From Actinomyces glycerinitolerans (GTDB taxonomy: Bacteria; Actinomycetota; Actinomycetes; Actinomycetales; Actinomycetaceae), in NCBI RefSeq assembly GCF_900098745.1, contig NZ_FQTT01000012.1:187413-251412 (forward strand): a stretch of 64,000 nucleotides of DNA. Reading direction: 5' to 3'. A program made the position numbers and the translations under genes. The stretch's first letter is position 1. Every line of letters begins with the position of its first letter. The notes beneath the pieces are model-generated. The model saw only the letters and a list, made by a program, of their open reading frames with translations, did not search any database and was not told where the DNA came from. Positions 18,143 to 26,943 of this stretch are shown in pieces.

Positions 18143-19720
18143 TTACTCAGCTCGGTCGGTGCCCTGCCGCGCGCCCGTGATCCGGTCCTCCAGGAAGGCC
18201 AACAGCGTGGCGACGCCGAAGCCGGTCCCACCGGTGGGGGTCAGCCCCCAGGCGGACTTTTCGTTGTAGGCAGGCCCCGCAATATCCAGGTGCGCCCACG
18301 GGGTCCGGCCCACGAACTCGCGCAGGAACAGCCCCGCCACGAGCATGCCGCCGGCCCGGTTGCCGACGGCGGCATTGCGCAGATCCGCGAAGGGGGACTC
18401 CAGGTTGGCGCGCAGATACGCCGGCAACGGCATGGGCCAGAAGTCCTCCCCGGCGCGCTCGGCCGCGGCGATGACGCCGTCGCGCACCGATTCGCTACCC
18501 ATCACCGCGGCGACGCGCTCGCCCAACGCCACGATCTGTGCGCCGGTCAGGGTCGCGACGTCCACCACGACGTCGGGCTCCTCGGCGACGGCGGCGGCCA
18601 GGGCATCGGCGAGCACCAGCCTGCCCTCGGCATCGGTGTTGGTCACCTCAACGGTAGTGCCGTCGAATATGGTGACCACGTCGCCCGGGCGCTGGGCGGC
18701 CCCACCGGGAAGGTTCTCCGCCAGGGCGAGCCAGGCGGTCGTCTTGACCGGCAGCCCCAGCCGGGCCGCTGCCAGCGTCGCGGACAGCACGGTGGCCGCC
18801 CCGGCCATGTCCGACTTCATGGTGGGCATGGAGGTTGGCGGCTTCAGTGACAGGCCGCCGGAGTCGAAGGTGATGCCCTTGCCCACCAGGGCGACGTGCT
18901 CGGCGTCCTTGACCCGCGGCGTCCAGGCCACGCGGACCAGGCGGGGCGGATGCACCGCCCCCTGGCCGACTCCCGCAATCCCGCCGAAGCCGTCGGCTGC
19001 CAGGCGCTTGTCGTCATACACCTCAACCTCCAAGCGGCCGTCCTTGCGGCCGGGCCCGGCCGCGGCGGCGGCTCGGCGGGCGTACTCGACGAAGGCGGTG
19101 GGGGTGAGCGAGGCGGGCGGGTCATTGACCAGGTCCCGGGTGGCGGCCACCGCCTCGGCCAGGACGCGGGCGCGCTGCAGCACCGGCGCCGCCCCATCCG
19201 CTGGGCTGCGGCGCAGCAGCGTGCGCGGCAGTGGGCCCAGCGGGGTCAGCACCGTGATCCGGGCCAGGGGTGCTGTCGGCTCCGGGATCCGCCGTGACCA
19301 GACGTAGGCGCCCTCCAACGCGCCCTCGGCTACTGCGGCCAGGCGCTCGGTGGTGTCCGCGGGTAGGGCGAAGACCGCATGCTCGGTTCCGGCCAGGTCG
19401 CGGGCGGCGCGTCCGGCCGCCCGGCGCAGTGCGGCGACGTCGTCGCCGTCACCGGTGCCGACCACCAGCAGGGTGGGGGCCAGCGAATCCCGGCGCGAGT
19501 GCTCCAGCGCCGCCGTGGGCACCCGCACCACGGCGTCGAGGGCCGCGGTGAAGCCGAGAGTGGACAGCAGTGCCGGCAGCGCGCTCAGATCCGGCAGGAT
19601 GCCCAGTCCGGACTCCTCACCGAGCAGAACCGGTGCGTCGGCTTCCGCGCGGGCCGCCAATACCAGGACATCGCCGCCCACCTCTGCGGCCGACAGACTG
19701 GAGGTCGTAATCTCACTCAT
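18143..19720 (-). CDS. pepA: Leucyl aminopeptidase, M17 family
   Basis: 525 residues, normal for the family. A cytosolic dinuclear-metal enzyme that removes N-terminal residues from peptides. The C-terminal catalytic domain shows GKGITFDSGGLSLK (metal and active-site lysine region), SDMAGAA and the signature NTDAEGRLVLADAL. The N-terminal domain is Ala/Asp-rich and variable. It is 123 bases upstream of lpd on the same strand and divergent from the small membrane protein at 19823. Confidence 0.95.
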   Translation of the reverse strand: MSEITTSSLSAAEVGGDVLVLAARAEADAPVLLGEESGLGILPDLSALPALLSTLGFTAALDAVVRVPTAALEHSRRDSLAPTLLVVGTGDGDDVAALRRAAGRAARDLAGTEHAVFALPADTTERLAAVAEGALEGAYVWSRRIPEPTAPLARITVLTPLGPLPRTLLRRSPADGAAPVLQRARVLAEAVAATRDLVNDPPASLTPTAFVEYARRAAAAAGPGRKDGRLEVEVYDDKRLAADGFGGIAGVGQGAVHPPRLVRVAWTPRVKDAEHVALVGKGITFDSGGLSLKPPTSMPTMKSDMAGAATVLSATLAAARLGLPVKTTAWLALAENLPGGAAQRPGDVVTIFDGTTVEVTNTDAEGRLVLADALAAAVAEEPDVVVDVATLTGAQIVALGERVAAVMGSESVRDGVIAAAERAGEDFWPMPLPAYLRANLESPFADLRNAAVGNRAGGMLVAGLFLREFVGRTPWAHLDIAGPAYNEKSAWGLTPTGGTGFGVATLLAFLEDRITGARQGTDRAE

Positions 19721-19822
19721 GCGGGAATGGTAACGTCACAGCGCCGGCCACTGCCGGGCCCGCCGGGCGCCATCCGGGAACGGCCCGGCTCCGAATCAGT
19801 GCACCACGAGGTCAGTAACCGT

Positions 19823-20302
19823 ATGGATGAGTCTTCCCAGGCGCGGTCCCTCAACGACACGCGCCGTCCCGCGCACGGCTGGGGGCGCGCACTCGTGGGG
19901 GTCTTCGCGCTTTTCGGCCTGGCGGTGGCGCTGCCCGCCTTCGTCGACCTGGCCCGGTCGGGTGCGGGCATGCGCCTGCCGGCCGGGCTCAGTGGCCTAT
20001 GCGGGGTGGGCTACGTGGTGCTGTCGGTTGCCGTGGCTCACAACGGCCGGCGCATGCGGCGTGTCGGATGGGCTTGCCTAGTAGTTGAGTTGGTGGGGCT
20101 CGTCGCCGTCAATGTGGTGGGCCTGACGGGCTCCGCCTGGTCGGTGTGGGGGAGTGCCTGGTGGTACCTGCCGGTGCTCCTGCCGCTGGTCGGCGGCGCG
20201 CAATTGTGGCTGGCCGATCCGCGTCGCATCGTCACCAATGCCGAGCGCATCACCGACATCTCCGACACGATCCAGGGAACCGTTCACCGCGACCGCAAGT
20301 AA
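19823..20302 (+). CDS. Small four-helix membrane protein, unknown function
   Basis: 159 residues. Four predicted transmembrane helices: ALVGVFALFGLAVALPAFV, LSGLCGVGYVVLSVAVA, WACLVVELVGLVAVNVVGL and WYLPVLLPLVGGAQLWLA. The cytoplasmic tail is hydrophilic (NAERITDISDTIQGTVHRDRK in two parts). I took ATG 19823 because the hydrophobic core starts soon after. The frame extends far upstream but would overlap pepA. It converges on the ClC gene with a 19-base gap. Confidence 0.75.
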   Translation: MDESSQARSLNDTRRPAHGWGRALVGVFALFGLAVALPAFVDLARSGAGMRLPAGLSGLCGVGYVVLSVAVAHNGRRMRRVGWACLVVELVGLVAVNVVGLTGSAWSVWGSAWWYLPVLLPLVGGAQLWLADPRRIVTNAERITDISDTIQGTVHRDRK

Positions 20303-20321
20303 CCGCCCTCAAGGGGCGCGC

Positions 20322-22226
20322 TCAACGTGTGCGGCGACGGCGCAGCCACGCCTGCGTGCGCGACCCCAGGGAGGTGCGCTGCTCGGCGGCCTCGACGGCA
20401 CGCCGCTGCTGCCGGTACAGGCGCCGCACCATGTCCTCCTGACTCACCCAGCCGATCAGCTCCAGTCCACCGTCCGGCAGCGCCTGCGTGACCGGCAGCG
20501 CCTCCAGGTGGGATTCGATCAGCGCCCCCAGCACACGGTGCGCGTCCGCGCCGCCGTCCACGTGCTCCCGGTCCAGGGGCAGCCCGCCCACGCATCGCGG
20601 AGAACCGGACGCCTCGCCGGCGTCGGGGTGGGAGCGCGCCTCCGCGACGGCGACGGCGGAGACACACCCCAGCCAGACCGGCTTAGGGGCCCCGGCGCCG
20701 GACTCCGGCTTCCCAGCGGCGGTGTCCCCCACCACCGGCAGGCGCACCGCGCCGGCCGCACGCAGCGCCTCGGCGGCCTCGGCCAGCGAGGCGGTGGCCT
20801 CCAGCACCGCCGGGGGCGCGTGCATCAGGCCGCGGGCGTCCACCCGGCCCACCAGCGTGGCACGCACCGGGTCGTCAATGTCATCGCCGCGGCGGCGCAG
20901 CTCTTCGGTGTAGATCGTGGTGCGGGTCAGGAACCGGCTCATGGTGGTGGACAGCGCCACCGCCAGCATCAGCGGCAGCAGCAGGTGGTACTGGCCGGTC
21001 ATCTCGATGATCAGCACGGTGCCGGTGATGGGTGCGCGCGCCGAGCCCGCGAAGACCGCGCCCATGCCGATCACTCCGAACACGGCCGCAGCCTCGGGCC
21101 GATTCGGCGCCAGCGCGGTGCCCCAGGCCGCCCCCAGGGTGGCCCCGATGCACAGCGACGGCGCGAACACGCCACCGGTCATACCGACCCCCAGGGTCAC
21201 CGAGGTCGCCAGGATCTTCGCGGCCGTGAGTCCCAGCAGTGCTGCCGCCGTGTACTGGCCGCCCAGGGCACGATCCAGCACCGCGGCCGACTCGCCGTAC
21301 ACCTCCGGCACCGCCAGCAGCAGCGCCCCCACCAGCAGCCCGCCCACTGCGGGCCGGACCCAGGCGGGCAGGTGCAGCCGGTCGCCGACAGCCCCCAACA
21401 GGTCCGCCGCCAGGTAGCGACAGCGGGAGAAGAGCACCCCGACAACGCCGCCGACCAGGCCCAGCAGCGCCACCCACAGCAGCTGGGCGTCGCCGTGCAG
21501 GTCAAGCGCCGGCAGCGACACCGACAGGGTGGTCCCCAGCAGGTGGTGCGCCAGCACCGTGGCGGCCACGCAGGCCAGCACCACGAAGGCGAAGGCGTCC
21601 ACGGTGAAGTCCATGAGCACCACCTCCAGGGCGAAGAATGCCCCGGCCAGTGGGGCGTTGAAGGCGGCGGCGATCCCGGCGGCCGTGCCCGCGGCCGCCA
21701 GTAGGCGCACGGAGCGCCGCGGCAGCCCCAGGCGCCGCCCGAAGACGCTGGCCGTACTTGCGCCCAGCTCGGCGATCGGTCCCTCCGGCCCCACCGATCC
21801 GCCGCCACCAATGGTCAATGTGGCGGCGAGCACGCTCGCGCCGGCGGGTAGGGGAGCCATGGTGCCGTCGGACCGACGGGCCGACCAGATCACCCCCGCC
21901 ACGCCGTGGCCGGTGGCGGTTGCACCCAGCCGGCTCATCAGCACCCCGACCAACAGACCGGACAGCACCGGCGCCGCCAGCACGAACCCACGGCCCAGGC
22001 CCGCCAGCACCCCGGTGGACGGCCCCAGAATCAGGGTGTAGTCGTCGGTACCGGTCAGGACTCGGGTCCACAGGTCGATGCCGGCCCGGAAGACGACGGC
22101 ACCGGCCCCGGCCGTCAAACCGGTGAGTACCGCCAGAATGAACAGTCCGGTGCGGTGGTAGCGCAGCAGATTCAGGGCGTGTTCCCGCAGCCGGCCGCCT
22201 GCATTTCTGGGCACGAGTGCAGTCAC
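20322..22226 (-). CDS. ClC-type chloride channel/transporter with C-terminal CBS region
   Basis: About 634 residues. A ten-helix-class ClC membrane domain shows the ion-pathway motifs TGHGVAG (GSGIP position), GPEGP (gating glutamate retained) and GGVFAPSL. After about residue 410 a cytoplasmic part with two CBS-like segments begins (RATLVGRVDARGLMH and later WVSQEDMVRRLY). The GSGIP position lacks its usual serine. The start is uncertain: GTG 22226 falls just after the upstream peptidase stop but has no clear ribosome binding site; an earlier in-frame GTG/ATG would overlap that gene. The protein could exchange chloride for protons or conduct fluoride/chloride. Confidence 0.88.
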   Translation of the reverse strand: MTALVPRNAGGRLREHALNLLRYHRTGLFILAVLTGLTAGAGAVVFRAGIDLWTRVLTGTDDYTLILGPSTGVLAGLGRGFVLAAPVLSGLLVGVLMSRLGATATGHGVAGVIWSARRSDGTMAPLPAGASVLAATLTIGGGGSVGPEGPIAELGASTASVFGRRLGLPRRSVRLLAAAGTAAGIAAAFNAPLAGAFFALEVVLMDFTVDAFAFVVLACVAATVLAHHLLGTTLSVSLPALDLHGDAQLLWVALLGLVGGVVGVLFSRCRYLAADLLGAVGDRLHLPAWVRPAVGGLLVGALLLAVPEVYGESAAVLDRALGGQYTAAALLGLTAAKILATSVTLGVGMTGGVFAPSLCIGATLGAAWGTALAPNRPEAAAVFGVIGMGAVFAGSARAPITGTVLIIEMTGQYHLLLPLMLAVALSTTMSRFLTRTTIYTEELRRRGDDIDDPVRATLVGRVDARGLMHAPPAVLEATASLAEAAEALRAAGAVRLPVVGDTAAGKPESGAGAPKPVWLGCVSAVAVAEARSHPDAGEASGSPRCVGGLPLDREHVDGGADAHRVLGALIESHLEALPVTQALPDGGLELIGWVSQEDMVRRLYRQQRRAVEAAEQRTSLGSRTQAWLRRRRTR

Positions 22227-22240
22227 GGCCGGCGCGGTTG

Positions 22241-24247
22241 TCAGCGGTCCAGGTTGTCCACGTGCAGGGCGACCCGCTCCAGCACCGGGGAGGCCAGGCC
22301 CCACACCTGCGCGTAGAAGCTCAGCTCGTCCTGGTAGGCGCGGTGCACGTTGGCGGCGAGGCTGAAGCCGTGCCCCTCGCCCTGGAAGACCTCAAGGGCG
22401 ACCGGCAGCCCCTTGGCCTTGACCGCCTCGTACATGCCGGTGGCCTGAGCGGGCGGAATGATCGGGTCGGCGCTGCCCTGCAACAGCAACAGCGGGGCGT
22501 GAATGTCGTCGATGCGGTTGATCGGGGAGCGCTCGGCGTAGACCGGGTCATCCAGGTCGTCCGCGCCCACCAGCCTTTGAATGTAACGGGACTCGAACTT
22601 GTGAGTGGTGCGGGCCAACTGGGCCAGGTCGGCCACCCCGTACAGGGAGGTGCCGGCGCTGAACACGTCGGAGCGGGCCAGCGCCGCCAGGGCGGTGAAT
22701 CCGCCGGCGGAGGCACCACGCACCGCGATGCGGGCCGGGTCCACCTTGCCGGAGTCGGCCAGGAACTGGGCCCCTGAGACGACGTCGTCAACGTCGTACA
22801 CGCCCCACTTGCCGTTCAGCAGGCGCCGGTAGTCCGAGCCGTAGCCGGTCGAACCACGGTAGTTAACGGCCAGATAGGCGAAACCGCGGCTGGTCCAGAA
22901 CTGGATGCGCAGGTCATACCCGGTGCGGTCCATGGCGGTGGGGCCGCCGTGCACGCCCACGATCAGCGGCGGCAGCTCGTCGTCGGGACCGACATAGGCG
23001 GAGGAGGCCGGGGCGTAGAAGAAGCCGTGCGCGGTGGCGCCGTCGGTGGTGGGCCAGGAGACGGGCTCGGCGAAGGAGATGCCGGCGTCGTGAGCGGAGA
23101 AGTCACCCGAGCCGCGCAGAATCTCCACCTGCCGTCCACGCACCTCCACGATGCTGGGCAGCTCGGTCTCGCTGCCGGCCAGCATGACGACGCGTCCCCC
23201 GGAGGAGGCGACGTTGCCCATCGGCTGCCAGCCGACGTTCCACTCCTCCAGCTCCCCATTGGCCAGCTTGACCGTGCCCAGGTGCCACACGCCGTCGCGC
23301 GCCCAGGAGGCGATCAAATGCTCGCCGTCGAGCACGTCGAAGTGGTGCGGCCCCAGCACCCAGGCGGGGGAGGTGAAGGTCGCGTCGATCGGGTGCAGCG
23401 GGCGGGTGCGCAGAGACTCGGTCCAGCCCTCGCGGTTGGTGCCGCGGCGCGGGAATCCCTCGGTGCGGTACAGGTTCCAGAAGCCGGAGGCGTTGGACAC
23501 GTGCACGAGTTCGCACTCCTCGGTCCAGCGCGGCTCGGACACGGAATAGCCGGCGCCCCCGTCGACGACGGTCTGGGAGCCGATGGTGCCGTCCGGGAGC
23601 AGGTCACCCACGTGCAGGGTGGCGTTGTCCCAGGGCATGTCCGGGTGGTTCCAGGTGATCCAGGCCAGGTGCTCCCCGTCGGGTGACAGCGTGGGGGAGA
23701 CCACGAAGTCGGTGCCGGACACGATCGTGGTGCAGACGGCGTCGTCGCGGGCGGCCGAGCCGTCCAGCGGAATGGCCACCAGCGTGTTGACCGGCTCGCC
23801 GTCGCCGCGATGGTCCTCGCGCACCGCGTAGACCAGGCCGCGGGCGGTGTCGATCTCCAGGTCGCCGTGGCGCACGTCCCCGTAGATGGTCAGCGGCACC
23901 AGGCCGCGCAGCCGGTGGGCGACGTCGTAGCGGTACAGACGCCCATCGCCGGCGTGGGAGACGACGATGATGCCGGAGTCGACGGCGTAGGCGCGCCCGC
24001 CGTACTCATGCACACGGGTGCGGGCGTCCACCAGCTCGTCGGCCGGCGTCAGCGGCAGTACCTCACCGATCTGTCCGTCGCCGTCCCGGCGCAGCAGGAC
24101 CTGGCGGCCGGCCTGGGAGGCGCGCTGCTCCACCCAGTAGGTGTCCCCGCCATCCACGCGCACCTGTGACAGGGACAGGGTGCGGGTGGTGATGGTGCCG
24201 GGGGTGATCGGCGAGGGCCAGGTCCCGTACGGCGCTTTGGTACTCAT
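22241..24247 (-). CDS. S9 family prolyl oligopeptidase / dipeptidyl peptidase IV-like
   Basis: 668 residues. An N-terminal beta-propeller (about 40-400, repeated motifs such as VVSPTLSPDGEHLAW) is followed by an alpha/beta hydrolase domain with nucleophile GASAGG (Ser513), QGSADPIIP (Asp594) and EGHGFS (His626). It cleaves peptides, probably intracellularly, since no signal peptide is visible. I selected ATG 24247 because AGGAGGA lies 3 bases upstream; an in-frame ATG at 24301 lacks such a site. The ClC gene follows on the same strand. Confidence 0.92.
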   Translation of the reverse strand: MSTKAPYGTWPSPITPGTITTRTLSLSQVRVDGGDTYWVEQRASQAGRQVLLRRDGDGQIGEVLPLTPADELVDARTRVHEYGGRAYAVDSGIIVVSHAGDGRLYRYDVAHRLRGLVPLTIYGDVRHGDLEIDTARGLVYAVREDHRGDGEPVNTLVAIPLDGSAARDDAVCTTIVSGTDFVVSPTLSPDGEHLAWITWNHPDMPWDNATLHVGDLLPDGTIGSQTVVDGGAGYSVSEPRWTEECELVHVSNASGFWNLYRTEGFPRRGTNREGWTESLRTRPLHPIDATFTSPAWVLGPHHFDVLDGEHLIASWARDGVWHLGTVKLANGELEEWNVGWQPMGNVASSGGRVVMLAGSETELPSIVEVRGRQVEILRGSGDFSAHDAGISFAEPVSWPTTDGATAHGFFYAPASSAYVGPDDELPPLIVGVHGGPTAMDRTGYDLRIQFWTSRGFAYLAVNYRGSTGYGSDYRRLLNGKWGVYDVDDVVSGAQFLADSGKVDPARIAVRGASAGGFTALAALARSDVFSAGTSLYGVADLAQLARTTHKFESRYIQRLVGADDLDDPVYAERSPINRIDDIHAPLLLLQGSADPIIPPAQATGMYEAVKAKGLPVALEVFQGEGHGFSLAANVHRAYQDELSFYAQVWGLASPVLERVALHVDNLDR

Positions 24248-24475
24248 CGTTCCTCCTGAAGGCGGTGGGTCGGCGCGGGGCGCCCGTCGGGCGGTGCGCA
24301 CGGTCCGGGGCCAACCCTACGTGTTCCCGGCTGCACGGTGTCCGCTTGTGGCGCCTAGTGGGCCGCGGGTCGTGGCGGCCCGCCCGGCGCGGATGTGCAT
24401 ATGCTGGGACGCCGTGGTGGCAGCGGTTCCCCGCGTGCCGCCGCAACCCGACCGGCAATAGGAGGAGACGCGCCG

Positions 24476-26497
24476 ATGAGTGAGACCCCTGCCACCCTCG
24501 GCGCGGCCGGTGCTGACCGCACAGGTGGTGTTCCCGACGCCGTCGGCACCCCCTCATCCCTGCCCGCTACGCCACTGCTCAGCCGCATCCACCGCCCAGC
24601 CGACCTGCGCGGCCTGACCAGTGACGAAATCGAGGCGCTCGCGGCCGAGATCCGCCGCTACCTGGTGGCCACGGTGGCGCGCACCGGCGGGCACCTCGGC
24701 CCCAACCTCGGGGTCGTCGAGCTGACCCTGGCCCTGCACCGCACCTTCCGCTCTCCGCGCGACACCATCGTCTTCGACACCGGCCACCAGGCCTACGTGC
24801 ACAAGCTGCTCACCGGTCGGCAGGACTTCAGTCGGCTGCGCGAACGCGGCGGCGTATCCGGCTACCCCTCCCGGCAGGAGTCCATTCACGACGTCGTCGA
24901 GAACTCCCACGCCTCTACCGCCCTGTCCTGGGCGGACGGCATCGCCCGCGCCAACCACCTTCAGGGACGCGACCGGCACATCGTCGCCGTGATCGGTGAC
25001 GGGGCGCTGACCGGCGGCATGGCGTGGGAGGCGCTGAACAATATTGCCGACTCTGCCGATAAGCACCTGGTGATCGTGGTCAACGACAACGGTCGCTCCT
25101 ACGCGCCCACCATCGGTGGACTGGCGCACCACTTGGACGCGCTGCGCACCAATCCCGGCTACGAGCGCATGCTGTCCAGTGTGAAGCACACGCTGCTGTC
25201 GCAAGGTGCTCCGGGGCGCGCCGCCTTCGATGCGCTGCACGGCCTGAAGCGCGGTCTCAAGGACATCCTGGTGCCCTCGGCCTTCTTCGAGGACTTGGGC
25301 ATCAAGTACACCGGGCCGGTCGACGGGCATGACGAGACCGCGGTGGAGTTCGCCCTGGCCCGGGCGCGGGATTACACCGAACCGGTGATCGTCCACGTCA
25401 TCACCGAGAAGGGGCGCGGCTACACCCCGGCCGAGGAGGACGCCGCCGACCGCTTCCACGCCGTCGGCCGCATCCACCCGGAGACCGGGTTGCCGGTGGT
25501 GCCCTCCCGCTTCGGGTGGACCGCCGTCGTCGCCGAGGAGCTGCTGGCGCTGGCTCGTGCCGACAAGCGGGTTGTGGGCATAACCGCCGCCATGCAACAG
25601 CCGGTCGGTCTGCAGCCACTGGCCGACGCGCTGCCCGATCGGGTGATCGACGTCGGCATCGCCGAGCAGCACGCGCTCACCAGTGCGGCCGGCATGGCCT
25701 TCGCCGGCCTGCATCCGGTGGTCGCGCTGTACGCGACCTTCCTCAATCGGGCCTTCGACCAGGTGCTCATGGACGTGGGCCTGCACCGGGCCGGCGTCAC
25801 CGTGTTGCTGGATCGGGCCGGTGTCACCGGCACCGACGGCGCCAGCCACAATGGCATGTGGGACATGGCGCTGTTGGCGCACGTGCCCGGCCTGCATCTG
25901 GCCGCGCCCCGCGACGAGGCCACGTTGCGCCAGGCCGTGCGGGATGCGGTCGACGTGGACGATGCGCCCACGGTGGTGCGCTATCCGAAGGGCTCCCTGC
26001 CCGCCCCGCTGCCGGCCGTGCGCACCGTGGGGGAGGACGACGGGCCCTTCGGCGCCGTGGACGTTCTGCTAGACACGGCGGGGGAGCGGCCGGTGCTGCT
26101 GGTTGGAGTGGGTGCCATGGCCGAGAACGCGCTCGACGCCGGGCGGAGCCTGACTGCGGAGGGGGTTGCCGTGCGGGTGGTGTGTCCGCGCTGGCCCGTG
26201 CCGGTGCCGGACGCGCTGGTCGAGCTCGCCCGCGCCGCGAGCGGCACGGTGGTGGTGGAGGACGGGCTCGTGGAGGGCGGCGTGGGCTCGCAGCTGCGCG
26301 ACGCCGTCGAGGACGCCTCCCTTGCGGACGGAGTCGCGGAGGTCCCCCGCGTAGCCCGGCTGGGTGTGCCGCGCCGCTTCCTGCCGACGGCCACGCGCGA
26401 GCAGCTGCTGGCCGACTTCGGCATGGACCGCGCGGGGATCTGCGCAGCGGTGCGTCGCCTCGTGAATCCGGACACGGCCCCGGACGGCAGGGGCTGA
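24476..26497 (+). CDS. dxs: 1-deoxy-D-xylulose-5-phosphate synthase
   Basis: 673 residues. Condenses pyruvate and glyceraldehyde 3-phosphate in the first step of the MEP isoprenoid pathway, using thiamine diphosphate. The TPP-binding GDGALTGGMAWEALN motif, the transketolase pyrimidine domain (GIAEQHALTSAAGMA) and the C-terminal transketolase domain are all present. ATG 24476 follows AGGAGGAG at good distance and starts a variable 45-residue leader before the conserved HRPADLRGL. An upstream in-frame ATG (24395) would add 27 residues. Confidence 0.97.
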   Translation: MSETPATLGAAGADRTGGVPDAVGTPSSLPATPLLSRIHRPADLRGLTSDEIEALAAEIRRYLVATVARTGGHLGPNLGVVELTLALHRTFRSPRDTIVFDTGHQAYVHKLLTGRQDFSRLRERGGVSGYPSRQESIHDVVENSHASTALSWADGIARANHLQGRDRHIVAVIGDGALTGGMAWEALNNIADSADKHLVIVVNDNGRSYAPTIGGLAHHLDALRTNPGYERMLSSVKHTLLSQGAPGRAAFDALHGLKRGLKDILVPSAFFEDLGIKYTGPVDGHDETAVEFALARARDYTEPVIVHVITEKGRGYTPAEEDAADRFHAVGRIHPETGLPVVPSRFGWTAVVAEELLALARADKRVVGITAAMQQPVGLQPLADALPDRVIDVGIAEQHALTSAAGMAFAGLHPVVALYATFLNRAFDQVLMDVGLHRAGVTVLLDRAGVTGTDGASHNGMWDMALLAHVPGLHLAAPRDEATLRQAVRDAVDVDDAPTVVRYPKGSLPAPLPAVRTVGEDDGPFGAVDVLLDTAGERPVLLVGVGAMAENALDAGRSLTAEGVAVRVVCPRWPVPVPDALVELARAASGTVVVEDGLVEGGVGSQLRDAVEDASLADGVAEVPRVARLGVPRRFLPTATREQLLADFGMDRAGICAAVRRLVNPDTAPDGRG

Positions 26498-26746
26498 TCT
26501 CGGCCCCGACCGGCGCACCCACGCAGATGTAGGACACCAGTCCCAGGCTGGGGGTGGAGCGTGGCTCGGGGCGATGCGTCGGCGTCGTCCGGTTGAACGA
26601 GCGGCACGCGACCGGAGTCGGCGCGCGCGACGGACTGGCATGAGGGTATCTAGAGCAGATTGCCGGGGCGGGCGCGGATCGCCGTGATTGTGCGGTTCTT
26701 GGGTGTTCACGGGGAGTGGTGACCGGAGGAACAGGTTGCGCCGACA

Positions 26747-26766
26747 CCTAGGACTAACGTCCTAGG
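26747..26766. promoter_or_regulatory. 20-bp palindrome, candidate operator
   Basis: CCTAGGAC-TAAC-GTCCTAGG, perfect 8-base arms around 4 bases, followed by TTAGGTTGGG. It lies about 75 bases before the probable -35 and is not followed by a T-tract, so an operator is more likely than a terminator. The binding protein is unknown. Confidence 0.45.
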
Positions 26767-26822
26767 TTAGGTTGGGCTGGGTAGTGGCTGTGAGTCATCC
26801 CACCGGGTGGTTTTGAATCGGC

Positions 26823-26853
26823 ATGACACAAAGCGGGACGTCTGGCCTAGTCT
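26823..26853 (+). promoter_or_regulatory. Candidate pflB promoter
   Basis: TGACAC (26824-26829) and TAGTCT (26848-26853) with an 18-base spacer. The -35 overlaps an imperfect inverted repeat TTGAA-TCGGCATGA-CACAA, loosely like an FNR or Rex redox-regulator site; that resemblance is weak. Confidence 0.4.
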
Positions 26854-26943
26854 TAACTCGACGGCGCAACGATGTACCGCCACGCCTCACAAGGGCGCAC
26901 ACCATCGGGTGGCGTGAGCCACCCACCCTATAGGAGGGCACGG

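Larger units (their letters stand above)
26498..26943. other. Long upstream region of the pflB operon
   Basis: No gene is supported here; open frames are short shadows. The first 200 bases show nothing notable. From 26700 the base composition drops in GC and two regulatory-looking elements appear: a palindrome (26747-26766) and a promoter (26823-26853). A pflB mRNA leader of about 85 bases is implied. Confidence 0.6.

Noticed and set aside
26747-26785. DtxR/IdeR iron box upstream of pflB
   Set aside because: TTAGGTTGGG resembles one half of the iron box, but the second half is absent.
26812-26830. FNR or Rex binding site at the pflB promoter
   Set aside because: TTGAA-N9-CACAA only loosely fits either consensus and arms do not match well; reported only as part of the promoter entry.
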